From Setaria digitata (Eukaryota; Nematoda; Chromadorea; Rhabditida; Setariidae): a DNA stretch of 64,000 bases. A model generated the notes under the pieces. It saw only the letters and a program-made list of their open reading frames with translations, did not search any database and was not told the origin of the DNA. The number at the start of each line of letters is the position of its first letter. The first letter of the stretch is position 1. Both the position numbers and the translations under genes were made by a program. Location: assembly GCA_003640385.1 (NCBI GenBank), contig RCAB01000049.1, positions 166,878 through 230,877 of the forward strand, in the 5' to 3' direction. Shown here piece by piece: positions 13,401 to 32,600 of this stretch.

Positions 13401-14808
13401 AGTACAACCTGCAAGGGATGCTATTTGAAATGGGTTCTCAACCCACTTTCATACTTCCACAGACTAACCAATTTCAGCCATCTGTAACGTTATGATGCCA
13501 TACGTTACTTCTTATTTTTTTATTTTAATCTCTGTTAACTAGACTAGAATACACTCCAAATTTTACAATGCCTTTTAATTAAGCGGTTTCAATCAACTCT
13601 TTCACTCCTTTGTTGGAGAAGAAGTTCTCACGAAAATTGTGATGTGACGCTTGAGATGCAATTTCTCTCATATCTGCTGCTTTCTCTATTTGGTCAGTAC
13701 AGTTTAAGCGTGAGGAATTCCTCAAAAGGTACTTTCAGTAGCAACCACGTGCTTTCTGGCCACTAATTCTATCAATAAAGTATTTATAAGAAGGGTAAAT
13801 ATTTGATAGTAGTCTCAATTTGTTATGTTCTGTTTACCAATTCGACATCAGTAAGTGATGAAATGATAATATTGACATTTCACGTTTGACCGTGTTTGCT
13901 TTTGACGTATCAACTCGTACAACACATTCCCTTAGGTAATTTGATATTGATTTATGCTCGATTCAAACATTAGTCAGAGAATAATTTTATCAAATCAGCT
14001 TTGCTTAAATTCTATAACTTTCTAATAGTATTAATTATTACAGTTCAAAACGTGGTAATTATTAATTTTAAGAAAAAGCTGCCACTTCTTGTTTGCCAAA
14101 TTATTTCATTTCTTTGATTAAAATGAATTCACAGGCATATTCTTCACAATGACACACTTAATAATATAATAATATCGCATTAATCATCTTGAAGCTCCAA
14201 CAAGAGGTGAAGGTGCATATTTGTAATAAGAAGTGCACATTCGTAATAAAACATGATTTCTTGAATCTTATTTTTATCAATCCAATATGAAGCGCTTGAA
14301 AGTTTTACTTAGCTCTAGAGCAGTATGGTAGTAGTAGATAGGTCAGAGAAATTCAAGCTGAAAAAGATTGAATTGAGAAGTTTGTGAGGAAAGACATCTT
14401 TTCTTTACGCTTTCATGCTTCTATCTCTTCTTAGCACTCTAACAGAAATCATCATGAAATAATCATTTTTTCCAATAGAGTATATTCAATAAAATGCTAC
14501 GGGTACGGTATAAAAATGATGCTTTTTTTGGCAATACAATCCTTTGATTGAGCTTCCGCCTTGTTAAAACTTTTCCCACCTCCTTCTTCCAATCTTCTCC
14601 CTTCATTGAAATTGACGATAATAGAAGAAGACGAGAAAAAGTAGTACACAATGCATCATAAATTTATATGCCCATTTATTCAATGATATACAACACCAAG
14701 TATTTATTCATCGTATTGAATTTTTGTTATCGGAACGGTACGATAAGACTTTTTTTTTTACTGTAGGATTGATTTTTGGTTTCTTTTTAGCAAATTTTTA
14801 TGACGAAT

Positions 14809-14838
14809 GATTTGATTTGATCTGATTTGATTTGATTC
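14809..14838. repeat. (TTTGA)n microsatellite
   Basis: Six near-perfect copies of a TTTGA pentamer lie about 50 bases before the acceptor of the first recognised forkhead-gene exon. Confidence 0.7.
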
Positions 14839-14874
14839 ATTTTATTGGACCTTTGAGCATATGAAGTGGCTATG

Positions 14875-14884
14875 ATTTTTGTAG
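14875..14884 (+). promoter_or_regulatory. Acceptor likely used for the 5' exon (possible spliced-leader site)
   Basis: TGATTTTTGTAG precedes position 14885. The reading frame of the following exon is closed upstream by an in-frame TAA just after this acceptor, so if this site is used the exon starts with untranslated sequence and translation begins at the ATG at 14991. That is the usual layout for a trans-spliced nematode message. A second strong acceptor (CCTTTCTGCAG, ending 14942) could instead join an upstream coding exon in phase 1. Confidence 0.4.
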
Positions 14885-14990
14885 AATTTAAAACGGTGAA
14901 AACGACAAACTGGAGTCGGCAAACGTGTTTGGCCTTTCTGCAGCTAGTACCTCGTCGGTTAGCAGTAGTGCGTGTGGTGCTGCAGCTAAT

Positions 14991-19752
<4,762 letters not shown>

Positions 19753-22700
19753 TAGATTCCTCATCTCATTAGATAAGATTTTTAAAATCAGATAGGTACA
19801 CAAAAAGCCAGAGAATTAATATTTACAGCTATTTTTGAGTCATACGCATATTAAGAACATTCCTTCACAATCTCAATAACTGTGTAAATACTCTAATTTT
19901 CGCTGGGATTCTTTCTGACCAATAATATAAAAAATCTTAGACCTAGCCTGTTTCTTCTTTCACTGAAGAATTTGCATCCTCCCTATCAAGAGCTTTGTAG
20001 TATAAGCTATGAATAAACTACCTTTCAGTTCAAATAATCCGAATTCGTTGCCAAATTTGTAAAAGAAGCTTAGAAGAAAAGAAAGGTCAACTAGTAGTGC
20101 CTCATTTCAACTGGTCACTTCTTTCAACGAGTTATTAATGATCCAATTTTATTTAACAACTTTATTTGTAAACATTTTTGCCATTTGATGTTTCTTGTAA
20201 ATTACAATAGGTGATACATACTTTTCCTGTTATTTAACCAAACTGATTCCAATACTTATTTGAAAGTTGGCAAAATTTGTAAAAAATTTCAATCTTAACT
20301 GGTCATCTTTTCTCTTCTTTTTTTCCGTTAGTATTTTCCAAAATTTTTGATTAATTTGACAGTAGCTTTTTTTTTTGCAATTCTTGATTAATTTGCTATC
20401 TAAAAATGCCTTAATCTTTCTGCTAATCTCAGTTTTTGTTAATTGATTTCGTTTATTTCTGATACTTTTGATCAGATATAAAAGAAAAGAAGATCACATG
20501 GATGAAAATCGATTTAAGCTAAAGTTGGCATCCGAATCTAATCATATTAACCTTAAATTTTGGAAATAAAACTGAAAATTTCAATCAGATATAATTAGGA
20601 TTGGATATTCATGTTACTGAAGGAGCGTTGTCGTTATTTCTACGTAGCAGTAATATTAATTTAATTCCCCTCCAGACTGCTTCTTCTGTTTTTTTTTTTT
20701 TTTTTTTTTTTTCGCTAAAAAAAACTCGAGGAATTTATTATTTCTTGAAATTTCAATGGTTCAGTTGAGATTATTTCTCGATTTCTAATTAAAAGCTCAA
20801 GAAAATAGTTATGATCAGTATTATAATCAGCATTGAGAACCGAAAATATTCAGTCACTTTATATTAAGGCTTTTCGAGATAAAATAAATACACCAAAGAG
20901 AATAGCCAAAGATTAGCTTCCCAAAATCAATTATGGATATATAATTAAGGCCATACTCTATTCCACTTACGCCAACTTCCTTTCAGATTAAAAATTTAAA
21001 TTCTTACTCAAGACTGTTTGACGTTATCACAAATCATAATTACGTTAAAAACATTGCCAGCAAATTTCCACACTTTCCAGAGTTTAAACTATGTATCTGT
21101 GTTATCGTCGCCAAATATTGTTATTAATGTTTCCATTAGTGGACACTATGTTTATGAGTTGGTGGTTTAAAGTATTGTGCAATATATATAATGTATCGTG
21201 ATTTTATAAATTCGTTTGTAAATTCGCATAAAAAAGTCATTGATAAATAGAATAAATTGTAGCGAGGCTTATCTATTCTCGTCTAAAAAATCCTTTAAGA
21301 ACAAATGCCCTGCCAAAAAGTGTTTACACACCATTTAATACTCCACTTTTAGTAGGACAATTAGTTGAACATATCAAATAACCACTTATTATGGTTTAAT
21401 AGCGGTTATCTCTGAATGTACGAAACTCAGCTAATATTTAATCAATATGTAACATTTAATTAATGCCATTGTTGTCATTTTACATGCACAATGGTAATAA
21501 TAATTTTGACTTAACATTACTGCCATCACTACTGAATGTATAAGAACAAACTAGCGTAAGTGATACTGCTTAATTAATACTAGCACCAATTATTAATGGA
21601 CATCTTTAGAAAGTAGTAGTTCACAGTTCAAAATTTTATCGGTTTCTTTCGGCAAAAAAGTATGGAAACAAGTTGATGACTTGAAAACTCTTGCATTTTC
21701 TCTTATTTCCATCAAATGACCCATGAAACTAAACTAACTTCACTTCAACTAATTAACATGAACTCAAACACCGTTCTTCCCAGTGAAGTAGTTAAGAGTT
21801 CCGATCCCAGAAGAAATCACTCTGTGACCACTTTATAATGAATGACCTTTTTGTGGACAATACACATCTCCACAAGTTTTGCACACTGTTGAATACTGCT
21901 GAGCAAATTGTAATGGGACACCTGATTGTTTCTGGTAAATAATGACAGTAACAACAATGAGTACTTATACCTCTACCTACACTCCAGGTGATCGTTCACT
22001 TAATGAACAGGTTGGGATGTAAAAAGTATGAAAACACACTTGAAATGGATGGATATCAGTCCATTTGTATGTCCGATATGAGGAAGAAAAGAGTGAACTT
22101 CCAAGTTAGCATTTCCGTCCACAACTTCTACACAATCTTTTCAATTGTGTAATATCTTTCGATGATCATTTACAAATAAACGACTAGGTGAATAGTTGAG
22201 AGGTCACAAATTAAAGGGATAACATCAAGTATGAATTACAGCCGAATGAGGTTCGCTTTATCGATAATTTCAGGAGATAATTTATTCCCAATCTAGGTAC
22301 TTTCCAGAAATGAAGGTTGGAACTAGTGAATCTTGCTATCCATCGAAATCTTCCAGACTGTCCACTTAAACGCTTAGTAATTGAAAGAGATCTGTTATGT
22401 AATCAAGAACATCTGAACGGCGAATAATAAAATAACGTTAATTGTGTGGTAAGAAGTACCACACTAGAAATAAATAAATCCGGGTGGTTTCCAGTCCATC
22501 GAACTTTTTTGACGAAGAAATAACTTCCACAGTGAATGGAATAATCGAGTGGAATGTAAAAGCAAAAAATTTCATATTTTATTTCAAAAAGCTTTCAGAA
22601 TCTGCAAGGATGAAAATTATTCAACTTTTTACAGATGAATGAATAAAAACACCACTGAATGAGCAAGAATACGGTTATTTTCATGTATAATATATCAAAC

Positions 22701-24186
22701 AGTGAGGGGTGAAAAATATGGAACTCATGCAGTTATCGAGGATTACTTTATGATTTCTCATAGAAGAAAAGAAAAAATTTGATTAAAAACATTGTGGAGA
22801 TCGTTTTTCAAATAAAGAGTGAGATTATTTAAAACCAATTTTAACAATATTGGCATTGAAGGATTTCTTGAATTCCTCTAAGATAAAAACATCATTGACA
22901 TTACGTTAACAAATCAAATTATTTATTTACAAGAAACTATGTACAAGGACGCAAAAGCTTTTTAAAAAAGACAGTTAAAAATGTTTTTTTATAGTATGCA
23001 GTTTAGAAACTAAATCGAACAAAACGATACGAAAACACCGAGAATCTTGCTAACAAATAAAAAGGTTCCGGTTGCAAGAATTTAAGAATGGAAGACAGCA
23101 AAATACAAGCTAGTAAATTATTCTGCTGCATGAATCCTGATCAAATATTAAATATTTTAGATGTTGCAATAGATGAGGAAAGGAAGAGACCCGAACGTGA
23201 CTTCACAAAATATGACATGGCAGCTGAGTAGTAATAAAACAATGTTTAACTCCTTCTACTCAACTGGTCCTTCTAAACTTTTCAAAACCACCAGAAAAAA
23301 AAAAAAATATTTTCTCAATTCTTCATGTTCTTGACCTCTATTAAAAAGATTCCAAGGAGATAAAATTGATTTATGAAAAATCAACGATTAGCTTCAAAAA
23401 CTAATCAGTAGCAATATAAATTAAGTCAGTGAATTAATAACATAGTCAGGTGAAATGAAATTTGAAAACTTCGCCTTTGAGTAGTTCATCAGAATCATAT
23501 TATAAGTGACAAAATGGTAAAAGAATCACGATTTACTGTTAACATATAAATACCAGTAAATCACATATCCGTACGATGTATTTACTGTTGGTTATGCTAG
23601 TTGTATCCAATAACTGCAATAAGCATAATATAAGAGCAAAAAATTATGATCGGAATTAGAAATCCAATGAACGTTTGCCCAGGCTCATTCAAAACTGATC
23701 AACTATTAACATAATTTGAAGTTCTACTCTCTCTTTGCAATGTTTTTGAAACAGAATATTGAAAATCGTAAATGCTGTCACTGAAGAAAGAACCAATAGG
23801 AATTTATCAGAGATACACGAGGATGCATGGGAATTTTTGTAATGTGTATAAGAAGAGGAAATAATTAGCACTAATAGTAATAAAAGTGAACAGAAGTGCA
23901 AGCATTGATTGATGTGAAAGAAAAACGACACTGATGTCAGAAAAAAATGAAGTCATGAAACTTCGACTGTAAATTGCTATTTTTTTAAGGAGGAAGTGTG
24001 GGGAAGACAAAATGAAAGGACAAATGTCCAAGTCCACAATTAGAACCTGCTTATATATTGTTGGCTCTATCAGAGGAAAAGAAGAAATGGGACTATACCA
24101 AGTGAGGACAAACAAATATTAGTTTTATTCATGTTTAGCGAGCAAATATTAAATGTAAAAGAATTTGCTTACAAATTTGTGCCATT

Positions 24187-24305
24187 CTGATGAATAAATA
24201 AATGATTGGAAATAAATAAACAAATAAATAAAAATGAATGAAATGAACAAATAAAATTAATAAAATAAATAAATGAAATTGAATGAAATAAAACAAATAA
24301 ATTAA
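24187..24305. repeat. Degenerate (AAAT)n tetranucleotide tract
   Basis: Around 120 bases are composed mainly of AAAT and TGAA tetramers with occasional substitutions. This is low-complexity sequence with no coding signal. Confidence 0.75.
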
Positions 24306-25543
24306 TTACATAAGGTAAACAGATAAACAAATATTTACTGCTCTGGATTGTCAAACTAATGTAAGTAGCTTGGTTTTTGTGTAACTCTTGAATATATGTA
24401 AATTTATTCAAAATATTTCTACATACGGCGTGTTTTACAAATCTTAACACTTTAAACTTACTCATTTCACCAAACTATTTGCCGCTCAATTCCACTCTCG
24501 TATATATCCTGAACATTTAGACGGGCGAATGACTGGCAACAAAAGGAGGAAAAGTTTGACTGAGTCCAAAACACTACAAGGGCACTCACCACATTCTAAA
24601 CCACAGCCAAAAAATACAGCTCCGGCATTCCCCGTTTCATTTCAATTTTCTCTCATCCTTTGAATTATCTCACACTTTAGGGCTTTCTTTGAATTGAAAC
24701 TTTCAAACTTTCACATACTTCTGAGAAACCATTAAATTTCTCGTTTCAATACAATGTCAGAATTATTCATTAATTTTCAATCAGTTATCGTCAGAAGCAG
24801 ACTTACTTTAACACACTAGCAAATCTGATTGTTTGAACAAGGATGCTCACAGTACGTAGTGGAACTTTAAATACTGTAGTGCTTTCAATTATTAAGCATT
24901 CAGGATTAATCACTTACTACTTGAGATGAGGACTTTTCAACATGGAGTCTAAGTCTAGCAACTAGTTTCTTTCGATTTTGGATCAGACCACAAACATTAT
25001 GCGTTCTTCTTCCATTGCTGAACTGATCTAAACTAATTTCCTATCCTAGTGAATGGAGGGAAAAAATTCCTGCTATTTACCTCGAGTTACATTACATACA
25101 AGGTAATGAAAATATCTCTCAGTAAACAAATCTCTTTCTGCAGTGATGACGTCAGTTTGTTAAATAGAAAAAAATCTGTAAGTGAAAATTAAAGTCAGTC
25201 AACAGACATAGCTAAAGAGAGAATTTTCGCACAAATATTACTGAAGATTTTCTACTCTTCTCTCTCACCTGCTCTTTCCAAACAGATCAGCAAACTCTTC
25301 GTATTTTCCCGATTTTCTTTATTACCTTGTGGAATTAAAGTAAGTTTGAGTTTCCAATTACAATATAATTATCTTGAAAAACTGTACAGCACTTCAAGAA
25401 CACATTTTCGCTGTTGTTGATTCAGTAAAACTATCGTCAACATCAGATGCTAAATTTACCCATCCATCTGCGCACGGCTTTGAACCGTAACAACGTATCG
25501 GTATAAATATATTGCTCCTTATGCCAGAATCAATTCATACCTC

Positions 25544-25744
25544 AATCTTGCCCCGTTTTCCTCCTCCTACCAATTCTCTTATGCAAACAAAACTCAAGGA
25601 GTAAAGCAATACAGTGCCACTCACGGTGACACACAGATAAGCACTAAAGCGATACCCGAAAGACGACAATGAGGACGAGAAGCCCGTCATCCGAAACCAT
25701 ACATAAATCTTTGCATCAACAAATGAAGGGACTGATAAAGACAT
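25544..25744 (-). other. Possible orphan minus-strand exon
   Basis: A minus-strand open stretch starts at an ATG (25744) and runs to a good donor (ATTGAG|GTATGA). It is GC-richer than its surroundings. The predicted peptide of about 67 residues has one clear hydrophobic segment and a basic C-terminal end. No downstream exon on the minus strand could be matched, and no family is recognised. It could be a first exon of an unannotated gene or chance. Confidence 0.15.
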
Positions 25745-26666
25745 CCAAATATGAAACAGAATTCCAAAAGGAAAGATGAACTTAAATGCCGAAGGCTTTA
25801 CTGCTCAGATGTATTCAGTAGTTAAATACTTGAAATATTACAAAACTAACTTATCACTAAGAAGTATTGAAAACAAAAAGAGCCATCCAAAGGATTCATC
25901 TCAAGCACAGAATAATACTTCGACACTGCTCACTTAGTCATACTCCAGTGCTTCTAAATATTAGAGTAATATTTCAAGTATGAACTGACAAAATCCCATA
26001 TAACTTCTTAATTCTAATGCAAATTAAGAAAAACTCATTGGAACGAGAAGAAACAAACAAGCCTTTTCGAAGGTTTGTTTACCTTTGTTTTAAAAAATTT
26101 ATTCGTAAAAATATCACCAGAAAATAATGAGAATAAGAAAGTAAGCTAGTGAAAAGCAAATTAAGAAAAATAAAGCATGATATACACTTGGATCCTGTAT
26201 CCACTAATACTAATGATTTTTTAATAAAAGTCCTGCAAACAAACAGCATAATGACATTGACCTAAGCAGGATAATTTCTAATTTCAATTAAATTTGCCAA
26301 CTATTAAAACATCGGAAAATGTAAATGATTTTAATGGATTCGGTTAGACTATGAGAAGGCTAATATTTCATTCAAGAGAAAAGAAAACTTAATCAATCAT
26401 TATGAAACTATGAAACGAACCCCTAAGGCACTAATTAAAATGCTTATATTGAAATGCATAAAAGAGGTACTTCAAGCCATGCTATAATATGCATGAGAAT
26501 ACACAACCATACACTAAAAGTCTACAACGCCCGCAATGGTTGTTAATGAACGAAATATTATATTGATAGAACTGCAAAAGAAAAAAACCGAAATATTTAT
26601 GAAATGAATGAAAACAAACCAATTTAAATCACGACAATGAGGCATAATAAGCAAGCTTGTTAATGT

Positions 26667-29600
26667 TCATTGTTGCTGCTGTTGCATGGACTGCAATTTT
26701 CGCCTGAGAACAACGATTAACCTGTGTTGCCTGAAAAATGAGTCAAGAATTAGTTTGAAAATTCATCAAGTAAAAATAAACCATTTTTTTATTCTCTCTC
26801 ATTAAATTTATCGTTCTTTATTTGGTTGAAAATGCACTACAAGAAGTACTTTGTGTAAAGTGGCCTTTAAAATTATATGATACAAAATAAAAGCAAAAGT
26901 AGCGAAAGAGAATTCTGAGGGGAGCTGAAATATCAAAACTGCGATAAGCAAATGTAAAGAAATTCACATGATGTGAGTTAAAATCCCATTTAAAATAGGC
27001 ATTATAACAATTCAAGTTAAATGAAGCCTTCAAATATCAAAAAACTACAGGTCAAATAAGGTCATCGTGTAGCGAAAGGAGTATTTTTATGGCCTGCCCC
27101 GTCACCTATAATAAGGAGAGATTCCATAGTTGTGAAGCCATCATACTAGCCGAGAAATTTTATGGATCATTTTCTTTTTCCACACAGTTGAGACACACCA
27201 CTGATGCAATAAAAGAAAAAGTCCTGTCATAAATTCATTACTAATTTCCTCTCTTAACAACGGTTAGATAAGATATAATCATAAAAATAAAAAAGAAAAC
27301 CATTAAGAGATCCGGAATGAGGCCGAGCATGCTAGAAACGAAGGATTTTTTTTCAAGAACATCAAAAGTTAAAGCCGACGGACGTCTATTGGGGATAATT
27401 ATGATTAGCCTAACGACTACCTTAAGTAGGGATATAAGTACGGTATAGCTAGGAGAAAAAATCAAGTTATCACGAGAATACATAAACAGAGGAATACTTC
27501 AGGTATCTGAAGTTATAAGTAAAACTGATGAAAACGAAAAAAGACAGCCGAAAGTTTCAGCGCAAAAAGGAACAACAATGAGAACACATTTTCTGCTCTT
27601 AAAACAACTATCCCATTACAAAATAAAGACCATTTGAAACCTTCCCGCTCCATCCAAGACCCCCCGGGGAGTTCTCAGAAAACTGAAGTATTGTTGTATC
27701 ATGTAGTGACTTTTTTTTTTCTTGGAGCAACACTTGAAAACTTTTTAAGTATAAAAAGTCTTCTCCGTCTTCTTCATGTTCATTAGAAAATATGAAAATG
27801 ATAGCAATTGCAGAAAGGCAGCTTTAGCATAATTAAAAACCCAACAAATTAATTGAAAATAAAATCTCGAAAAAGAAACGGGAAACCTTTTATTTCTGTT
27901 CCTGTCGCCATTTTAGTTTTTCTCTTCTATAAAAACCATTAAGAACAAAAGATTGCCAAAAACTAAAAAACTTAAATTTGGAATATTTGTAAAAATATAA
28001 AAACCTAAAAAACATTTCACTTCTTATGTATTCATTATTGTAGTTCCCACCAGTTATTGAGAAAATTGCTTCCATACTTCTGGAAGTTCATACTTCGCAA
28101 ATTTTTTTCCTATGTAAAATTCCTTTAAATTTATGATACTTAAAGTAATAAAGTAACATGCTGGTTCAATGTTTACGATAAAAAAATAAACCAAAAGAAA
28201 TTATTTTTAAGACTGAATTGTATGTTTCTTTGATTTGGCAATTATTTCTTTTTTTTTTTTGAAATTAATTTAATATTCGACATAAAGCCTATTTATTATT
28301 CACAACGCAAAAACAGTTTTTTAAACGGTCTACAAGTGGCATAATGCGTAATTCCAGAATCCGGAAAGTAAGTCCGTCTTTCATGTGAAACATATTTATA
28401 ATCCGACTAAATGGTTGCGCATTAAAGAATGGCGCCGAAATGACAACAAAACGAAACATGCAAGCATATTTCCGATTATTAGTGCTTCATAAATCTTCAT
28501 ACTCTGCACTAAAGCCTTTCCTGAATCACAGAACTTGTTGTGATACTTCATTAAGTAGGTGATAATAAATTCATTGAGAAATATTACGTGTAGGGATCGT
28601 CCATACCTTGTCTTTTTTATTCGATCAGTATAAACCTCCCAATCACAACTGCCGAACAGTTCTCCAAGTAAAAATTTTTACCGTTTATCACTGACATAGT
28701 ACAGCCACATATGATGCTTATAGCTAAATAACTAGAAGATATACTGACTTGATAGTCACTTCAAAAACGAAGATGATAGCAAGCACTTTAAATTTGAACT
28801 GTAGTGTTAAAAATCCTTCCAACCAATCAAATTTCACAATAAATCCTGTAAAACAATAGGCAGAAATATTTCGTACGACAAGTTCTCTAAGATTTAAACG
28901 CACCGATTGGAAGACAAAAGATTGCTGGTACATTTGATATGTCACCCCAAGAGGTAAAATGAAGCTCAAATATCTTTAAAATGATTTTCCTCCAGTTATA
29001 GAACTCGAATGTTTTTTGTACTATTGATTTCCTGATTGTCATATGCAAACTTTACTTACGTAATCAGCAGACGTTTCAATCACTTCGTTAATCGACCCAT
29101 TAATGGACAATACAGGACATGTAGTGTCGCCCAAGCAACATTCTCTATTGTCTAGGCTAAATCCGGCCTAAATCTAAGAGAGAGAGAGAGAGAAGCTGTT
29201 AATAATCATTCGAATTGTCGTTAAGATTGTGTTTGCTCAACTTACGAGCAGCTGCTTCAATTTTAACTGCGATTATTAAAACATCACACTGTAAAAAATT
29301 ATAAGCTGTTTTAACGCTTGTTATTCGTTCACCTTTTAATCAGCTTAGACTAACTATAGATAAAGATAAAGTACAACAAGGCAGTTTAACTTTCTAACGC
29401 TTATTAATTAGGAACTTGGAATAACTAGAAAGGGACACTTCTATATTCATCACTTATTTAGGTTACTGGAATTCTCGGTTGTTGTAGTGAAGCTAAAAAT
29501 TGAACTCCCAAATGACAGGAAGTTTTTTTTTTTTGCCCAAAATCTTCATTGTTGATAGTTTCGCTCAAGTATTTTTTGTGAGAAATATCTAACCTGAGAA

Positions 29601-32600
29601 TATATATATATTTTATATATATACATATATAACTTAACATACACTCACTCTATTGTGATGGTACCCAATCCGGAAAAGGAAGAAAGAAGGAAAGAAAAAG
29701 AAAAGGAAATTCCGCTGGAACGTGAACTATAATATAATATTTGGGAAAAAGAATTGCTAGAAGGATAATATGTTGTGCAAACACACTCCATTTGGGATAT
29801 AGACCTGAACGCATGAATAAACGAGAAGTCAGGAAACACCTGTGGTATAAGGGGTCAAATCCTTGTATATGCCTGGGAACACCTACATGAAGGAATTGAT
29901 GTTAAATTAAATTATAAGCATATTAATTAAAATAATCCAGTTAGCGCAAAGAACCAATCATTAGGGGCAAAAATTTAAATAAAACTCAAGTCTAGAAAAT
30001 TTGAACAAAGCAAAATGCCAGCATTGATCTGCAAGAAATTTTGACTAGAAATATCAAGCAAGTGAATAAGAAGATGAGGGACAGAATCGATTTAAATTTA
30101 AAAGCCTTTAAAGGACTTCAATGTGCAATCTAATTTTAATGGAATTATGAATAATGAGCTAGTGGGACATAATCACTCCTATTTTGTAGGAAGAGACTTT
30201 AAAATATGACAACTACTGATCAAGTTGAAAAAATCATTAGCTACACCCAATGAAAGATTTGATATCAGAAAAAGTTAGAAAGCCATTTGTAACAATAAGA
30301 TGTAACAAAACTAACATTTCGATATCTTTTTTTAGTTTCTTATTTTCGTCTGTTAGTGATACTTGCGATAATCCATCAGCGGTTGCTTCATTTTCACTTC
30401 TTTTACGAGGTGGTGGTGTGGGAGTGTTATTTGCCGCCTTTAACCTGGAAAATAATACGTTAACTCCAGTTACCTGATAATATACCTCACATTCTTTAAA
30501 AATTTGAACCTGGACAAGTTACTTTCCAATTCCTTCAGTCGTTCCTCAGTGTCGTTCAGTTTCTCCGATAATTGCTTGCTCTTTTTTTTTTCAAGTTCTA
30601 TTTCACTTATCTCGCTCCTCATCCTAGAATCGAAAATATTTCAAAAAAAGAAAGGAATTCCCGACCATTCAATGATTATCCATCAAAGTATGAGGGATAA
30701 CAGTAACTTTAAAACTGACCCATTTAAAATAATTGTATCAAATTAGATATATAAGAATTAAATTAAAGTCATGCAGAACCATGCCGAGACCTTCCAAATG
30801 CCCACTAGACCATTTCAGAAGGCACTTACATATGGGATGGTTTAATAAATTTAAAAATGTAGAAAAATTAAGAACCCAAGCTATTTTCACACAGTAAGTA
30901 ATATTTTTCATCATGCTTTTTCTTCTAGCATTTTTCTTGCTTCACGAATCAACTCTTAACCTTTCATTTTGACTTCTTAATTCTTCATTTTCAGCTCGAA
31001 CTTCCGCCATTTCTCGTTCCAAAATCTCAGCCTGATTCTTCAACTTTACTGCCCATTTTTCGTTACACTGTTGCAATCGTTTCTCGGAATCTTCCATAAC
31101 ACTTTTCAACTCCTCTCGAATTTCTTCTTCTGACGATTTCCCTTTACACTTCCAACATTCATCATGTTTCTCCAACGGTTCCTCCATCTCTTGATCCTCC
31201 TTACTTGATTTCCTATTCACGAGACTATGTTTCTTCAAAAGTTCACCTGCTAGCTGCGCATTCTCAGCCATTAATTCGCTTAACTAAAAAGACGAATTTA
31301 TTTCCCATTCATGAAACTGCAAGACGGTCCTTTACTGATCGCAGCCCTGAATATTTTTGAGAAAAGAAAAATAAGAATTTCTTTTTTGAAACCAGAGTTT
31401 ATAGTCAAATACTACCAAACTAGATCAACTATTCAGACTATAAGATTTTTACCACATTTAAAAGGAAGAAAGCCAAGCAGCAATTTTAATATCACCAACA
31501 CCTGTCTTCTAAAGGTTGAAAATGACATGTTCAGTTAAATTGGCCCAATGCAGTCTATTCAGTTATAATGTCCCAACTGCTACTTGGAAAAATAAACGTT
31601 GAAAAATCATCGAATTCAAAGCTAAGGTTCTACCTTTTTCTTCATATCTGGTGAATTCTCCTCTTGCCTCCTTAGCATATCAAGTTCATTTCTGAGCTTC
31701 TCAACTTCATCCAAAAGACGCGTCCCCTCAGCACCTAGATTTGAGTTAAAGTTTAAACTCACTACATATCATAGATAAATTCAAACCTCCAAAGAAACAA
31801 TGCAGCTATCAAATAATTAATGAAGCACAATAAATGACACAACAAGTTCTTAGGTATTTAATAGGCCCCCACTAATAAAATGAAAAAAAAAAGGTGCCTT
31901 TCGACTAAATATATATGCATAAGAAATTTGGATAAGAAATTTCTCGGCAAAGTTCACAAGCTATAACTAAATGATTATAATGAGACCTAAATCGATGACT
32001 TTTTTTCGTTCCAAATCCAGTTCATTAGAAAGCCGTTTGATATTCTCAATTAATGTATCATTTGTTTCAGTTAGCTTTTGAAGGTCTTTTTTTGCAGCTT
32101 CCACATTAGCTTCACTCTTTTTATACTTCATTTTCCATTTCTCCTAAAGAGAATTTTGATTTTTTCTATTTCGTAAATCAAAAGAGACAATATTATTAAG
32201 TAACAAATACTTCCCTCTCAAGCACTAATTGATAATAGTTACATCTTCTTTCCAAACCTGAATCTTAGCTCTGATATTTCATAAATTCTAGTCTAGCTTT
32301 TAACTAAGAAGAGATGAAAATGATCATTTAGATTAAATTCTCTCCTACAGTAGTTTCAAAGAAAAGAGAGGAGAAAAGATGAACTGTGGAAAAATTATTA
32401 ACGAAAATACAGACATCTTCATGAGATATGATAAATGAAATGCGCTTCTGAAGAGATATTAAAATGAAAAACGTAGTGAAAAGACCTCGACGGTCACAAT
32501 TTCTTGGCGCAAAGTATGAAGCTCTTGTTGCCGATCTTTTTCCAAACTTTCATCACCCTCAGTTTGAGCCTTTAATCTTGCTATTTCTTGAGCTTGATGC

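Larger units (their letters stand above)
2127..14884. other. Long region without a convincing gene, upstream of the forkhead gene
   Basis: I see no ORF with both coding character and usable splice sites in most of this 12.8 kb. It is strongly AT-rich with poly-T/A runs and simple repeats (listed separately). Two exceptions deserve notice: a GC-richer island at about 11.3-11.5 kb and a minus-strand exon-like stretch at 13.2-13.4 kb. An AATAAA at 2628-2633 could serve the Kunitz gene, but it lies 500 bases past its stop. By position this region probably contains the forkhead promoter, enhancers and possibly a distant first exon. Confidence 0.5.
19753..26666. other. Intergenic region between the convergent forkhead and coiled-coil genes
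   Basis: This 6.9-kb stretch separates two convergent genes. I find no gene I can support. It holds a poly-T run at about 20686-20712, scattered A/T tracts, an AAAT-type tandem region near 24.2-24.3 kb and one minus-strand exon-like segment near 25.5-25.8 kb. The poly(A) sites of both neighbours should fall here. Confidence 0.55.

Noticed and set aside
23689..24465. Series of minus-strand hydrophobic open frames
   Set aside because: Phe/Leu/Ile-rich reading of A-rich plus-strand sequence and of an AAAT repeat; no continuity between frames.
26629..26730. Alternative phase-0 reading of the last coiled-coil exon (stop at 26629-26631)
   Set aside because: It fits phase if exon 28607-28635 is skipped, but gives an Ala/Thr/Asn-rich tail; the phase-2 reading ending RRKLQSMQQQQQ looks more protein-like.
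28724..28969. Minus-strand 81-codon open frame, considered as a coiled-coil exon
   Set aside because: Hydrophobic, unlike the rod, and no acceptor/donor pair fits the phases of neighbouring exons.
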